A stretch of 64,000 nt of DNA, taken from assembly GCA_965199915.1 (NCBI GenBank), contig OZ241348.1:1116001-1180000 (forward strand). The letters are read 5' to 3'. How positions within the stretch are numbered: position 1 is the stretch's first letter; every line of letters begins with the position of its first letter. A program made the position numbers and the translations under genes. Origin of the DNA: VXYL01 sp965199915 (GTDB taxonomy: Bacteria > Pseudomonadota > Gammaproteobacteria > Pseudomonadales > Azotimanducaceae). The notes beneath the pieces were generated by a model. It worked only from the letters and a program-made list of their open reading frames with translations. It ran no database searches and was not told where the DNA came from. This document shows positions 33,032 through 41,741 of this stretch, one piece after another.

Positions 33032-36000
33032 TCAGCCGTAGTCCACCAACGCCGCGTCGTCGCCCAGCGTCTCGCGCAGTTGGCCAAGCAGAACGTCGCC
33101 GGCGTCCACGCGCCAAGCGTCGCCGAACGCCAAGCGCGCGCTCGCCGAGGACGCCCGGTAGTCCACGAACACCGCGCAGCCTTCCGCCAGCCGGTGCCGA
33201 GCGAGCACCTGCCGCAGCCGCGGCAGCACCGCCGCGCTCTCGCCGGCGAGCCGCAACACCACGCCGCGGGCATGGCGGTTGCGCGCCTCCGCGAACGACA
33301 GCACCCGCTCGGCGCGCATCTTGAGCCCTCCGGAGAAGGCGTCCTCCTGCACCTCGCCTTCGACAACGACGATGGCGTCCTTGACGATCTTGGCGCGATT
33401 GGCGGTGAACACCTCGCCGAACGCGCTCACCTCGATGCGCCCGCTTTGATCGTCGAGCACAAAGAAACCCATCGTCCCGCGGCGGCCGCGGCGGGTGCGG
33501 TTGGAGACGACCAAGCCGGCAACCATCTGCGCGTCGCGGCTGCTGCGCAGCTTGCCGATGGGCTGGGGGCAGAAACGCCGAATCTCCGCAAGGTGGCTCG
33601 CCACGGGGTGTCCGGTGAGATACAGCCCCAGAGTCTCCTTTTCGCCTTGCAAACGCTCGTCGGTCGAGAGCGGGGAAGACGCGCCGGCGGCGGGTGCCGT
33701 TGGCTGCTTGGCAACGCCGCCGAACATGTCCGTAATGCCGAGCTCCGAATCGCGCGCCGTCTGCTCGGCGCCCTGCAGCGCGCCGGGCAGCTCGCAAAGG
33801 AGTCGCGCGCGCGCCGCGTTCAAGTCCTCGCTCTCGCGCCGGAAGCCATCCGTGGCGCCGGAGCGCACAAGGGCGTCGAGCACGCGCTTGTTGACGCGCC
33901 GCGCATCCACGCGGCGGCAGAAATCCGTCAAGTCGGTGAATGGCCCGCCGCGTTCGCGCTCCGCCACGATGGCGTCCACCGGGCCGGCGCCGAGACCGCG
34001 CACGGCGCCCAAGCCGTACAGGATGGCACCCTCCTTGGCCACGAACCGAAACGCGCTGGCGTTGACATCCGGCGGCAGCATGTCGATGCCCAGGCGCCGC
34101 GCTTCGTCCACGAGCGGGACGATCTTGTCCACGGTGTCCATGTCCGCCGACAGCACGGCCGCCATGAAGGGCGCCGAGAAGTGCGCCTTCAGCCACGCCG
34201 TTTGGAAGCTCAGCAGGGCGTAGCTCGCCGCGTGGGCTTTGTTGAAGGCGTAGCCGGCGAATTTCTCCACTTGATCGAAGATGTCCGCCGCGACGCGCTG
34301 GTCGACCCCGTGCGCGTCCGTGCCGGCGAGGAACATGGCGCGCATGCGCACCATCTCCTCCGGCTTCTTCTTCGCCATGGCGCGCCGCAGGAGATCCGCT
34401 TCGCCCAAGGAGAATCCCGCGAGACGCTGGGCGATCACCATGGCCTGCTCTTGGTAGAGCATGACGCCATAGGTGCTCCGCAACGCGCTCTCCAAGGACG
34501 GATGCGCGTACTTGACGCCGGCGTGGCCATGCTTGCGCTTGATGTAGTCCTCCACCGCGCCCGACTGCAAGGGGCCCGGACGGTACAGGGCCACCAAGGC
34601 GATGATGTCGTCGATGCGGTCCGGCAGCAGCCGCCGGATGAGCTCCTTCATGCCGTCCGATTCGAGTTGGAAGACGGCGGTGGTCTCGGCGGTCTTGAGG
34701 AAATCGTAGGTGTGGGGGTCGTCGAGCGGCACCGTTTTGATGTCCACGGGCGCTTCGCCGTTGGCGCGCCGCTCCTCGTTGACGGCGTTCACGGTCCAAT
34801 CGACGATGGTGAGCGTCTTCAAGCCGAGGAAGTCGAACTTGACGAGGCCGGCCTCCTCCACATCGTGCAGGTCGAATTGCGAAACCACGCCGCCGCCAGC
34901 CTGGTCGGCGTATAGAGGCACGAAGTCCGTCAAGGTGGTGGGAGCGATGACCACACCCCCCGCGTGCTTGCCGGTGTTGCGCACCACGCCTTCGAGCTTG
35001 TACGCCATGTCCATGATTTCGGCGGCGTCTTCGTTGCGCTCCACGAAGTCGCGCAGTTCCGGCTCGCGCTCCATGGCCTTGGCCAGCGTCATCCCCACCT
35101 CGAACGGGATCATCTTGGAGAGCCGGTCGGCCAAGCCAAACGGCTTGCCCTGCACCCGCGCCACGTCGCGCACCACCAAGCGCGCCGCCATCGTGCCGAA
35201 GGTGACGATCTGGCTCACCGCGTCCTGGCCGTAGCGTTCCTCCACATGGGAGATGACGCGCTCGCGGCCCTCGCGGCAAAAGTCGATGTCGAAGTCCGGC
35301 ATGGACACGCGCTCCGGGTTGAGCAAGCGCTCGAACAAGAGGTCGTACTCCAAGGGATCCAAGTCCGTGATGCCGAGCGAGAACGCCACCAAGGAGGCGT
35401 TGCCGGAACCTCGGCATCCCACCGGCACGCGGTGTTCGCGCCCCCAGTTGACGAACTCCTCCACGATGAGGAAGTAGCCGGCGAATCCCATCTCGTTGAT
35501 GACGCCAAGTTCGTAGTCCAAGCGCTGCCGGTAGCGCTCGGCATCGTCGCCAACCAAACCGCCGCGCTCCAGATAGCGGGCCAATCCGTCTTTGGCGCGG
35601 CTGGTCAACACGGAGTCCAAGGTCGCCCCCGGCGGCACCGGGTAGTCGGGCAGGTGGTAGGTGCCGAGCGGCAACTCGTGGCTGCACCGTTTCGCCAGTT
35701 CGGTGGTGTTGCGCACCGCTTCCGGCAGGTCCGCGAAAAGCGTCCACATTTCCTCGGCGTCGCGCAGGTGCTGCTCCGCGCTGTAGCGCCGCTCGCGGCG
35801 CGGGTCGTCGAGCACGCGGCCCTCTTGGATGCACACCCGCGTCTCGTGCGCCTCGAAGTCGTCCGGGTGCAGAAAGCGCACGTCGTTGCTCGCCACCACC
35901 GGCACGCCGACTTCGGCGGCCAATTCGGCGGCGGCCACCGCGAACCGATCCTCGCCGGCGCGTCCGGTGCGCACGACCTCCAAGTAGAACCGGTCGGCGA

Positions 36001-36577
36001 AGGCGGCGCGCCAATCCGCCAAACGATCGTGGAGCGAGGCGTCGTTCTTGCCTAGCGCCTCGCCCACGTCGCTGCCCCGCCCCAGGATCGCAACGAGGCC
36101 GTCCGCCGCCCGCAACACGGCGGCGCGCGTTGTTCTGCCGTGCTCGGCGGACGCCGCGTTGCCGCCGTTCGCCGCGCCGGTGTAGGCGCTTGACACCAAG
36201 CGGAGCAGGTTGCCGTAGCCCTCGGCGCGCATTGCGAGCAGCACGCAACGATAGGGGCGGCCACCGTGTTCGTACTCCAAGTCAACGCCGATGACGGCCT
36301 TGATGCCGTTCTCCCGGCAAGCGGTGTAGAACTTCACCAAGCCGAACAGGTTGCCGCGGTCCGTGAGGGCGACCGCCGGCATGCCCAACGCCGCGGCGCG
36401 CGCGGCCAAGTCGCGCACCTTGATGAGACCGTCGTTGACCGAGAACTCGCTGTGGACAACAAGATGCACGAAGTCGCCCAGTGCCACCAGCGCGCCGTTG
36501 CCGGAATCCGCGACGACTTCATCGCCCGTCTGATAGGCGACGGCCGGTTCGTCGGCCTGCTGCGCCGCGGTGGTCAT
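33032..36577 (-). CDS. dnaE: DNA polymerase III subunit alpha
   Basis: Replicative polymerase, 1181 residues (E. coli 1160). The N-terminal PHP domain starts at about residue 35 (HLVVHSEFSVNDGL). The palm has MPDFDIDFCREGRERVI with two catalytic aspartates near residue 412, and ATRYGQDAVSQI follows. A helix-hairpin-helix lies near 830, and an OB domain near 990 (AGLVVSNRTRRGRRG). ATG 36577 matches the usual N-terminus; the frame is open further upstream only as Arg-rich sequence. It lies downstream of rnhB as in other gammaproteobacteria. Confidence 0.97.
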   Translation of the reverse strand: MTTAAQQADEPAVAYQTGDEVVADSGNGALVALGDFVHLVVHSEFSVNDGLIKVRDLAARAAALGMPAVALTDRGNLFGLVKFYTACRENGIKAVIGVDLEYEHGGRPYRCVLLAMRAEGYGNLLRLVSSAYTGAANGGNAASAEHGRTTRAAVLRAADGLVAILGRGSDVGEALGKNDASLHDRLADWRAAFADRFYLEVVRTGRAGEDRFAVAAAELAAEVGVPVVASNDVRFLHPDDFEAHETRVCIQEGRVLDDPRRERRYSAEQHLRDAEEMWTLFADLPEAVRNTTELAKRCSHELPLGTYHLPDYPVPPGATLDSVLTSRAKDGLARYLERGGLVGDDAERYRQRLDYELGVINEMGFAGYFLIVEEFVNWGREHRVPVGCRGSGNASLVAFSLGITDLDPLEYDLLFERLLNPERVSMPDFDIDFCREGRERVISHVEERYGQDAVSQIVTFGTMAARLVVRDVARVQGKPFGLADRLSKMIPFEVGMTLAKAMEREPELRDFVERNEDAAEIMDMAYKLEGVVRNTGKHAGGVVIAPTTLTDFVPLYADQAGGGVVSQFDLHDVEEAGLVKFDFLGLKTLTIVDWTVNAVNEERRANGEAPVDIKTVPLDDPHTYDFLKTAETTAVFQLESDGMKELIRRLLPDRIDDIIALVALYRPGPLQSGAVEDYIKRKHGHAGVKYAHPSLESALRSTYGVMLYQEQAMVIAQRLAGFSLGEADLLRRAMAKKKPEEMVRMRAMFLAGTDAHGVDQRVAADIFDQVEKFAGYAFNKAHAASYALLSFQTAWLKAHFSAPFMAAVLSADMDTVDKIVPLVDEARRLGIDMLPPDVNASAFRFVAKEGAILYGLGAVRGLGAGPVDAIVAERERGGPFTDLTDFCRRVDARRVNKRVLDALVRSGATDGFRRESEDLNAARARLLCELPGALQGAEQTARDSELGITDMFGGVAKQPTAPAAGASSPLSTDERLQGEKETLGLYLTGHPVASHLAEIRRFCPQPIGKLRSSRDAQMVAGLVVSNRTRRGRRGTMGFFVLDDQSGRIEVSAFGEVFTANRAKIVKDAIVVVEGEVQEDAFSGGLKMRAERVLSFAEARNRHARGVVLRLAGESAAVLPRLRQVLARHRLAEGCAVFVDYRASSASARLAFGDAWRVDAGDVLLGQLRETLGDDAALVDYG

Positions 36578-36687
36578 GCGGTTCAAGATAGCACGCTGCG
36601 CGCCCTGGCGGGCGCGTTGGAGTTCGCTCCGCGAACTCGGCGCTTGGTGCAAGAGTTGACGCGCATCTGTGAAGATCCCACTGGAAG

Positions 36688-37368
36688 TTAGGTTTTGAGG
36701 AGGCCGGAGGAGCCGCCGGCCGCGCGGTGCCAGCGTTCCACCGGCGCAAAGGAGCGGCGGTGCAGCGGCGTCGGGCCTAGCTTCGCCAACGCACGGAGGT
36801 GGCCGGCGGTGGCGTAGCCCTTGTGGTGCTCGAAGCCGTAGTCCGGATAGGTTTTGGCGGCGGCCGACATCTCCGCGTCGCGCGCCACTTTGGCGAGGAT
36901 CGATGCCGCGCTGATCGCCGGCACGCGGGCGTCTCCGCCCACCACGGCCACGGTTGCACACAGCAAGCTCGGCGCGATGTTGCCGTCCACATACGCGACG
37001 CGCACGCGAACTCGCAACGCTTCCACGGCGCGGCGCATGGCCACCAAAGACGCGCGCAGGATGTTGATGCGGTCGATCTCCTCCACTTCGGCGCGCCCCA
37101 AGGCGTAGGCGACGGCGCGCGCGCGGATGGCGATGGCCAGTTCTTCGCGGGCGGATGCCGCAAGCGCTTTGGAGTCGCGCAGCCCGGCGATGGGCCGCCG
37201 CGGATGGAGCACCACCGCGCCAGCCACCACCGGGCCGGCCAACGGCCCGCGGCCCACCTCGTCCACGCCGGCCACATCGGTCCCCTCGGCGACGGCGTGT
37301 ACACAGCCCGCAAGGTCGCGGCACACGCGGTCGCGGTTTGGGCGGTCGCGTTTGGCGACACCCCTCAT
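36688..37368 (-). CDS. rnhB: Ribonuclease HII
   Basis: Removes misincorporated ribonucleotides and RNA from hybrids. The catalytic acids are in AGVDEVGRGPLAGPVV (Asp36, Glu37), YVDGN near residue 137, and the DAEM block after ISAASILAKVARD. The C-terminal HHKGYATAGHLRAL and HRRSFAPV are intact. ATG 37368 overlaps the lpxB stop (ATGA) and gives 226 residues, about 28 more than E. coli at the N-terminus; a later start is possible but the overlap favours this one. Confidence 0.95.
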   Translation of the reverse strand: MRGVAKRDRPNRDRVCRDLAGCVHAVAEGTDVAGVDEVGRGPLAGPVVAGAVVLHPRRPIAGLRDSKALAASAREELAIAIRARAVAYALGRAEVEEIDRINILRASLVAMRRAVEALRVRVRVAYVDGNIAPSLLCATVAVVGGDARVPAISAASILAKVARDAEMSAAAKTYPDYGFEHHKGYATAGHLRALAKLGPTPLHRRSFAPVERWHRAAGGSSGLLKT

Positions 37369-38570
37369 GTCCGCCTCATGTGGCCGTCGTCGACCAGCGA
37401 CAGCACCGCGTCGGCGGCCCGCCCGGCGGCGCCCCGGCGCAGCTGATCGTGCCAGTGGGCGCAGGCGCGCGCATAGTCGCCGTCCTCTTGGCAGCGTTGG
37501 AATTGCGCGACCAAGGCGCGCGCCAAGCGGGCGGGCACGGCCTCCTCCTGCAGCAGTTCGGGCACCAGCGCGCGGCCGGCAAGAATGTTGGGCAGGGCCA
37601 CATGGTCGGTTTTCTTCATGCGCCGAACGATCCACGTGGTCAACGCGCCCATCCGGTAGGCGACCACCATCGGTCGCCGCAAGAGCATGGTCTCCAAAGT
37701 GGCGGTGCCGGATTTCACAAGCACCGCGTCGGCGGCGGCGATCACCGCGCGCGAGCCGCTCCGCACGACGCGCACATCCAAGCCGCCCGCTGGCGCACCC
37801 GCCCTTTGCGCAAGCAGCGCCCGCACCGTCGCGTCCACCGCGGCCGACGGCGTGGGCACGAGAAACACCGGATCGCCGAACGACTCGCGCAGCAGCGCCG
37901 CGGTCTCCAAGAAGACGCCGCCCAAGAAGCGGATCTCTGAACCGCGGCTGCCCGGCAGCAGCGCGACCACGCGCCGCCGCGGCGGGAGATCGAGCGCCGC
38001 GCGGGCGCGCCGCCGCGCCGCGTCGTCGCCGTCGCCGGGGGCGATCTCGTCCGCCAGCGGATGGCCGACGAAGACCGCGTTCGCGCCGTGCTCCTCGTAG
38101 AGCGCCGGTTCGAATGGAAACAACGCCAGCACAACGTCGGCGGCGCGTTTGATGCGCTTGACGCGGCCGGGTCGCCAGAAGTACACCGACGGGCTGACGT
38201 AGTGCGCCGTGGGGATGCCGCGCTGCTTCACCGCCCGCTCCAGCAGCAGGTTGAAGACGTTGAAATCCACGCCCACCACCACGTCCGCGGTTTCGCCGCG
38301 CGCGTCCGCGCCGGTGAAGCGACGGCGCAGCGCGCGCAACAAGCGAACCAAACTCGGCAGTCGCAGCAGCGGGTCCTTGAAGCCGTTGACGGACAACGCC
38401 TCCAATGGCGCAAGGCTCTCCAAGCGCTCCGCCAACATCCCGTCGCCGCCGACGCCCGCGAAGCGCGCGTCCGGCCGCCGTTCGCGGATGGCGGCCATCA
38501 ACCGCGCGCCGAGGATGTCGCCGGACGCCTCGCCGGCGACGATGCCAACGCGCAGCGGCTGGCCGCCCAC
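37365..38570 (-). CDS. lpxB: Lipid-A-disaccharide synthase
   Basis: Membrane-associated GT19 glycosyltransferase that joins UDP-diacylglucosamine and lipid X into the lipid A disaccharide. The N-terminus has VGIVAGEASGDILGARLM. The acceptor region has VGVDFNVFN, then YVSPSVYFWRPGRVKRI. The donor-binding part has LLPGSRGSEI, and VKSGTATLETML follows. Length 401, slightly above the norm of 382. The GTG start at 38570 lies ten bases after the lpxA stop. Confidence 0.95.
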   Translation of the reverse strand: MGGQPLRVGIVAGEASGDILGARLMAAIRERRPDARFAGVGGDGMLAERLESLAPLEALSVNGFKDPLLRLPSLVRLLRALRRRFTGADARGETADVVVGVDFNVFNLLLERAVKQRGIPTAHYVSPSVYFWRPGRVKRIKRAADVVLALFPFEPALYEEHGANAVFVGHPLADEIAPGDGDDAARRRARAALDLPPRRRVVALLPGSRGSEIRFLGGVFLETAALLRESFGDPVFLVPTPSAAVDATVRALLAQRAGAPAGGLDVRVVRSGSRAVIAAADAVLVKSGTATLETMLLRRPMVVAYRMGALTTWIVRRMKKTDHVALPNILAGRALVPELLQEEAVPARLARALVAQFQRCQEDGDYARACAHWHDQLRRGAAGRAADAVLSLVDDGHMRRT

Positions 38571-38580
38571 CGTGCGGGCG

Positions 38581-39366
38581 CTACTGCCGTCGCCGCTCGC
38601 GCACGATGCCGTGCTCGGACGCCTCGATCGAACGCACGAAACAAGCCACTTCGGCGGTGTCCCGCGCCGCCGGGCGCAACTCTTCCAGCGCTTGCTTCAG
38701 CGTCAGGCCGCGGCGATACACCGTGTTGTAGGCGTCCTGCAACGCGTTCTTCACCTTCTCCGACGCGCCGCGGCGCCGCAGCCGCTCGATGTTCAGCCCC
38801 ACCGCGCCGGCGGGATTGCCGTCAATGGACACATACGCGGGCACATCCTTGGTGACCAGCGACATCGCGCTCACGAACGAAAACGCGCCGATGCTGCGGA
38901 ACTGGGGCACCCCCACGTAGCCGCTTAGCACCGCCTCGTCGCCAACGGTCACATGGCCGGCCACGGAGGCGTTGTTGGCCATGACGATGCGGTCGCCAAG
39001 CACGCAGTCGTGGCCAATGTGTACATACGCCATGAACAGATTGTCGCTGCCGATGGCGGTGCGGCTGCGGTCGGTGGCCAGACCGCGATGGATGGTCACG
39101 CCTTCGCGGATGACGTTGTTGTCGCCAATGGCGAGCGTGGTGGCCTCGCCCTTGTAGGCGTAAGCGGGCGAACCCTCGCCGACGGTGGCGAACTGAAAGA
39201 CGCGATTGCCGCGGCCCAAGGTGGTGGGCCCGCGCAGGATGACGTGCGGCCCGATCTCGCAATCATCGCCAATGACCACGTCCGGGCCGATGATCGTCCA
39301 CGGCCCGACGTCCACATCGCGACCGATGGATGCGTCGGGGTCGACGATCGCGCGTTCGTCGATCAC
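38581..39366 (-). CDS. lpxA: UDP-N-acetylglucosamine acyltransferase
   Basis: First committed step of lipid A synthesis: 3-O-acylation of UDP-GlcNAc using hydroxyacyl-ACP. Left-handed beta-helix of hexapeptide repeats covers about residues 1-185 (IGPDVVIGDDCEIGP and similar). The catalytic His lies in AYVHIGHDCVLGD, and the helical C-terminal domain follows. Length 261, normal (E. coli 262). The GTG start overlaps the fabZ stop as GTGA, so the start is well fixed. Confidence 0.96.
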   Translation of the reverse strand: MIDERAIVDPDASIGRDVDVGPWTIIGPDVVIGDDCEIGPHVILRGPTTLGRGNRVFQFATVGEGSPAYAYKGEATTLAIGDNNVIREGVTIHRGLATDRSRTAIGSDNLFMAYVHIGHDCVLGDRIVMANNASVAGHVTVGDEAVLSGYVGVPQFRSIGAFSFVSAMSLVTKDVPAYVSIDGNPAGAVGLNIERLRRRGASEKVKNALQDAYNTVYRRGLTLKQALEELRPAARDTAEVACFVRSIEASEHGIVRERRRQ

Positions 39367-39926
39367 GCGCCTCTTCCTGTCCGCGCCATGTTTTGGTGGC
39401 CATCGTGCAGCAGCGGCGGCACCGGCCCCGCCTGCTCGGCCGGCGCTAGCGATCCGCGGCCGTCTTCGTCCGCGGCCGTCTTCGCCGCAACGCGCCGTTC
39501 CACGCAAATGAGCTTGACCGAACACGCCAACTCGCCATCAACCAACGCCGCACAGTCGAACTTCATGAGGCTGCGGCGTTGGCCAACGATGGCGCCGCGC
39601 AGTTCCAAGAGGTCGCCGGGGCGCACCGGACGTTTGAAGCGCACGTCGTCGAGCCCGGCGAGGTACTGCAAATAGCCTTCCGCCGGCTTGCGGCCGCGCG
39701 TCTTGACGGCAAGCACGCAGCAAATCTGCGCCAGCGCCTCCACCACCAAAACGCCCGGCATGATGGGGTGATCGGGAAAGTGCCCTTGCATGTACGGCTC
39801 GTTGGCGGAGACGTTCTTGCGCCCCGCCACGCGCTTGCCGGGCACTAGTTCGTCCACGCGGTCGAGCAACAGAAACGGATGCCTGTGCGGCAGGTACCCG
39901 AGAATCTCGTCGATGTCGAGCGTCAC
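39363..39926 (-). CDS. fabZ: 3-hydroxyacyl-ACP dehydratase FabZ
   Basis: Hotdog-fold dehydratase of fatty acid elongation. The active site is conserved: His49 in GHFPDHPIMPG and Glu63 in VVEALAQ. Length 187, compared with about 150 in most FabZ. The extra 40 or so residues at the C-terminus (from AAKTAADEDGRG) are charged and Pro/Ala-rich and unlike the family. The stop overlaps lpxA and the start overlaps the lpxD stop (ATGA). Confidence 0.95.
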   Translation of the reverse strand: MTLDIDEILGYLPHRHPFLLLDRVDELVPGKRVAGRKNVSANEPYMQGHFPDHPIMPGVLVVEALAQICCVLAVKTRGRKPAEGYLQYLAGLDDVRFKRPVRPGDLLELRGAIVGQRRSLMKFDCAALVDGELACSVKLICVERRVAAKTAADEDGRGSLAPAEQAGPVPPLLHDGHQNMARTGRGA

Positions 39927-41071
39927 GATGGGCTGCCCTCCCCCGGTTCTTGGCGGTCGCCCGCCGGCGACTTGCTTGTTCGGCGCACTTGCGCTTCAAG
40001 ACGCCCGAGACGCTTGGCTATTTCGTCGAGCTCCGCGAGACGCAAAGCCGTGCGCTTCCACCGGCCGGCGGTATTATGCAGCACCGCGCCTAGGTAAACA
40101 CCCGGTTCGCGGATGGAGCGGGTGACGGCGGTGACGGCGCCGACCCGCACACCGTCGCAGATCTCGATTGGATGCTCGCCGGCCACCCCCACGCCCCCGC
40201 CCAACATGCAGTGACGACCAATGCGCGTGCTGCCGGCGATGCCGACTTGCCCGCACAGCACGGTGTGTTCGCCGACATCGCAGTTGTGGCCGATCTGCAC
40301 TTGGTTGTCGATCTTCACGCCGTCGCGGATCACGGTGTCCGTCAACGTGCCGCGATCGATCGTGGTGGCCGCGCCCACCACCACGTCGTCGCCGACCACC
40401 ACGCCGCCGAGTTGCGCTATCGCTTGCAAGCGTCCCCGCTCGTCCGGCACGAAACCGAAACCGTCCGCGCCGAGCACGGCCCCGGCGTGAATGACGCAGC
40501 GCGCGCCCACGCGCACATCGCGGTACAGCGTGGCGTTGCAATGCACCACCGTGTCCCGGCCCACCCGGGCCCCCTCGCCAACGTAGGCGCCCGGCCAAAT
40601 CTGCGCGCCCGCTTCAACCCGCGCGTTGGCCGCCACCGTGGCGCCGGCGGCCACCGACGCCATGCCGTCCACGGAGGCGTTGGCGTGGACCCGCGCGCCC
40701 GCGGCCACGCCCGCCGGCGGACGCGGGGCATCGTCGAACATCTGCGAAGCGAGCGCGAAGGCAAGGTAGGGATTCGCCACCACCACCGCCGCGGTGGGGC
40801 AGCGCGGGGCGTCCTCGGCGCGCAACAGCACACCGGACGCGGCGGTGCCGGATAGAAAGCGGCGGTAGGCGCGGCCGGAGAGGTGCGTGAGATCGCCGGC
40901 GCGCGCGGTCGCGATGGGGGCGAGGCCAGTGACCACAACCTCGCCGTCGCCATGCAAGGCCGCGCCGCCGTCGAGCGACGCATCGAGCGCCGCGGCGATG
41001 TCGGCAAGCGTTCGTCCGGCGGCACGCGCACCCGCCGCGCTTGCGGCGCTGCTCGGGTGCGTTGCCACCAC
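39923..41071 (-). CDS. lpxD: UDP-3-O-(3-hydroxyacyl)glucosamine N-acyltransferase
   Basis: Third enzyme of the lipid A pathway, adding the N-linked acyl chain. The N-terminal uridine-binding domain covers about residues 20-115 (SGVLLRAED block). A long hexapeptide beta-helix follows to about 320, including the catalytic His in VQIGHNCDVGEHTVL, and then a C-terminal helical tail. Length 382, slightly above the usual 340-350 because the first 20 residues (Ala-rich) are extra; a start nearer TLADIAAAL is possible. Confidence 0.95.
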   Translation of the reverse strand: MVATHPSSAASAAGARAAGRTLADIAAALDASLDGGAALHGDGEVVVTGLAPIATARAGDLTHLSGRAYRRFLSGTAASGVLLRAEDAPRCPTAAVVVANPYLAFALASQMFDDAPRPPAGVAAGARVHANASVDGMASVAAGATVAANARVEAGAQIWPGAYVGEGARVGRDTVVHCNATLYRDVRVGARCVIHAGAVLGADGFGFVPDERGRLQAIAQLGGVVVGDDVVVGAATTIDRGTLTDTVIRDGVKIDNQVQIGHNCDVGEHTVLCGQVGIAGSTRIGRHCMLGGGVGVAGEHPIEICDGVRVGAVTAVTRSIREPGVYLGAVLHNTAGRWKRTALRLAELDEIAKRLGRLEAQVRRTSKSPAGDRQEPGEGSPS

Positions 41072-41096
41072 CCGGCGCTTCCGGTTGGCGCGCCGA

Positions 41097-41621
41097 CTAT
41101 TCGGCTTCCGTGAACCGCTCGTTCAGCTTTTCCGTCACCTTCGCCGTTATGTCGTGGCGCGGGTTCACATAGCCCACGTTGCTGCGCTCGAACACCAAGT
41201 CGTAACGTTCCACCTCCACCATGTCGGCAACGATGGCTTGGACTTTCGGCCCCATCACCTGCAAGAACTCGGCCTGTTTGTCCTGGCGTTCCTTCTGCAG
41301 CTTCTTGGCGCGGAAATCCAAGTCGATTTGTTTGTTCTCAAGCTCCTTGTGTACCTTGCGGCGTTCGGCTTCCGCCATCACCTCGCCTTCGTCTTGCAGT
41401 CGCTTCTGCAATTCGGCGACCTCGGTTTGGATGCCGGTCACCGCCTTCGCTTCGGCCTCCAGTTCCTTGTTCGCCGTCTCGCCAAAGCTCTTCGCCTCCT
41501 CGCTCTGGCCGATGGCCTTGATCGTATCCACGACCGCCACCTTGAGCTCGGCCGCCGCGTTCGGCGCCGCCACAGCGAGCAACGCCGCAAGCACGGCGGG
41601 GCATCTCCTACTCTTGGTCAC
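41097..41621 (-). CDS. skp: Periplasmic chaperone Skp (OmpH)
   Basis: Trimeric chaperone that carries unfolded outer-membrane proteins to BamA. GTG 41621 gives a clean signal peptide (basic start, hydrophobic core, cleavage after NAAA) and a 174-residue protein, matching the family. An in-frame ATG at 41687 would add 22 charged residues before it. The mature protein has the beta-strand core (LKVAVVDT) and the long charged helical hairpin (about residues 50-130). Sits between bamA and lpxD as usual. Confidence 0.9.
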   Translation of the reverse strand: MTKSRRCPAVLAALLAVAAPNAAAELKVAVVDTIKAIGQSEEAKSFGETANKELEAEAKAVTGIQTEVAELQKRLQDEGEVMAEAERRKVHKELENKQIDLDFRAKKLQKERQDKQAEFLQVMGPKVQAIVADMVEVERYDLVFERSNVGYVNPRHDITAKVTEKLNERFTEAE

Positions 41622-41741
41622 GTTGATCTGCGTCACGTTGCGGAATCTCCTCGGCTTGCGTTGCGGCGTCTCGCGCGAAAGCGGCATTATAAGGCGATAC
41701 TCGCGGTCGCCGCACCTGCCGCGTTTTGGTGGAGCGAGACC

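Noticed and set aside
32958..36248. Leftward frame opening into tilS across dnaE
   Set aside because: The part beyond 32957 overlaps dnaE in another frame and is Arg-rich; only the tilS section is real.
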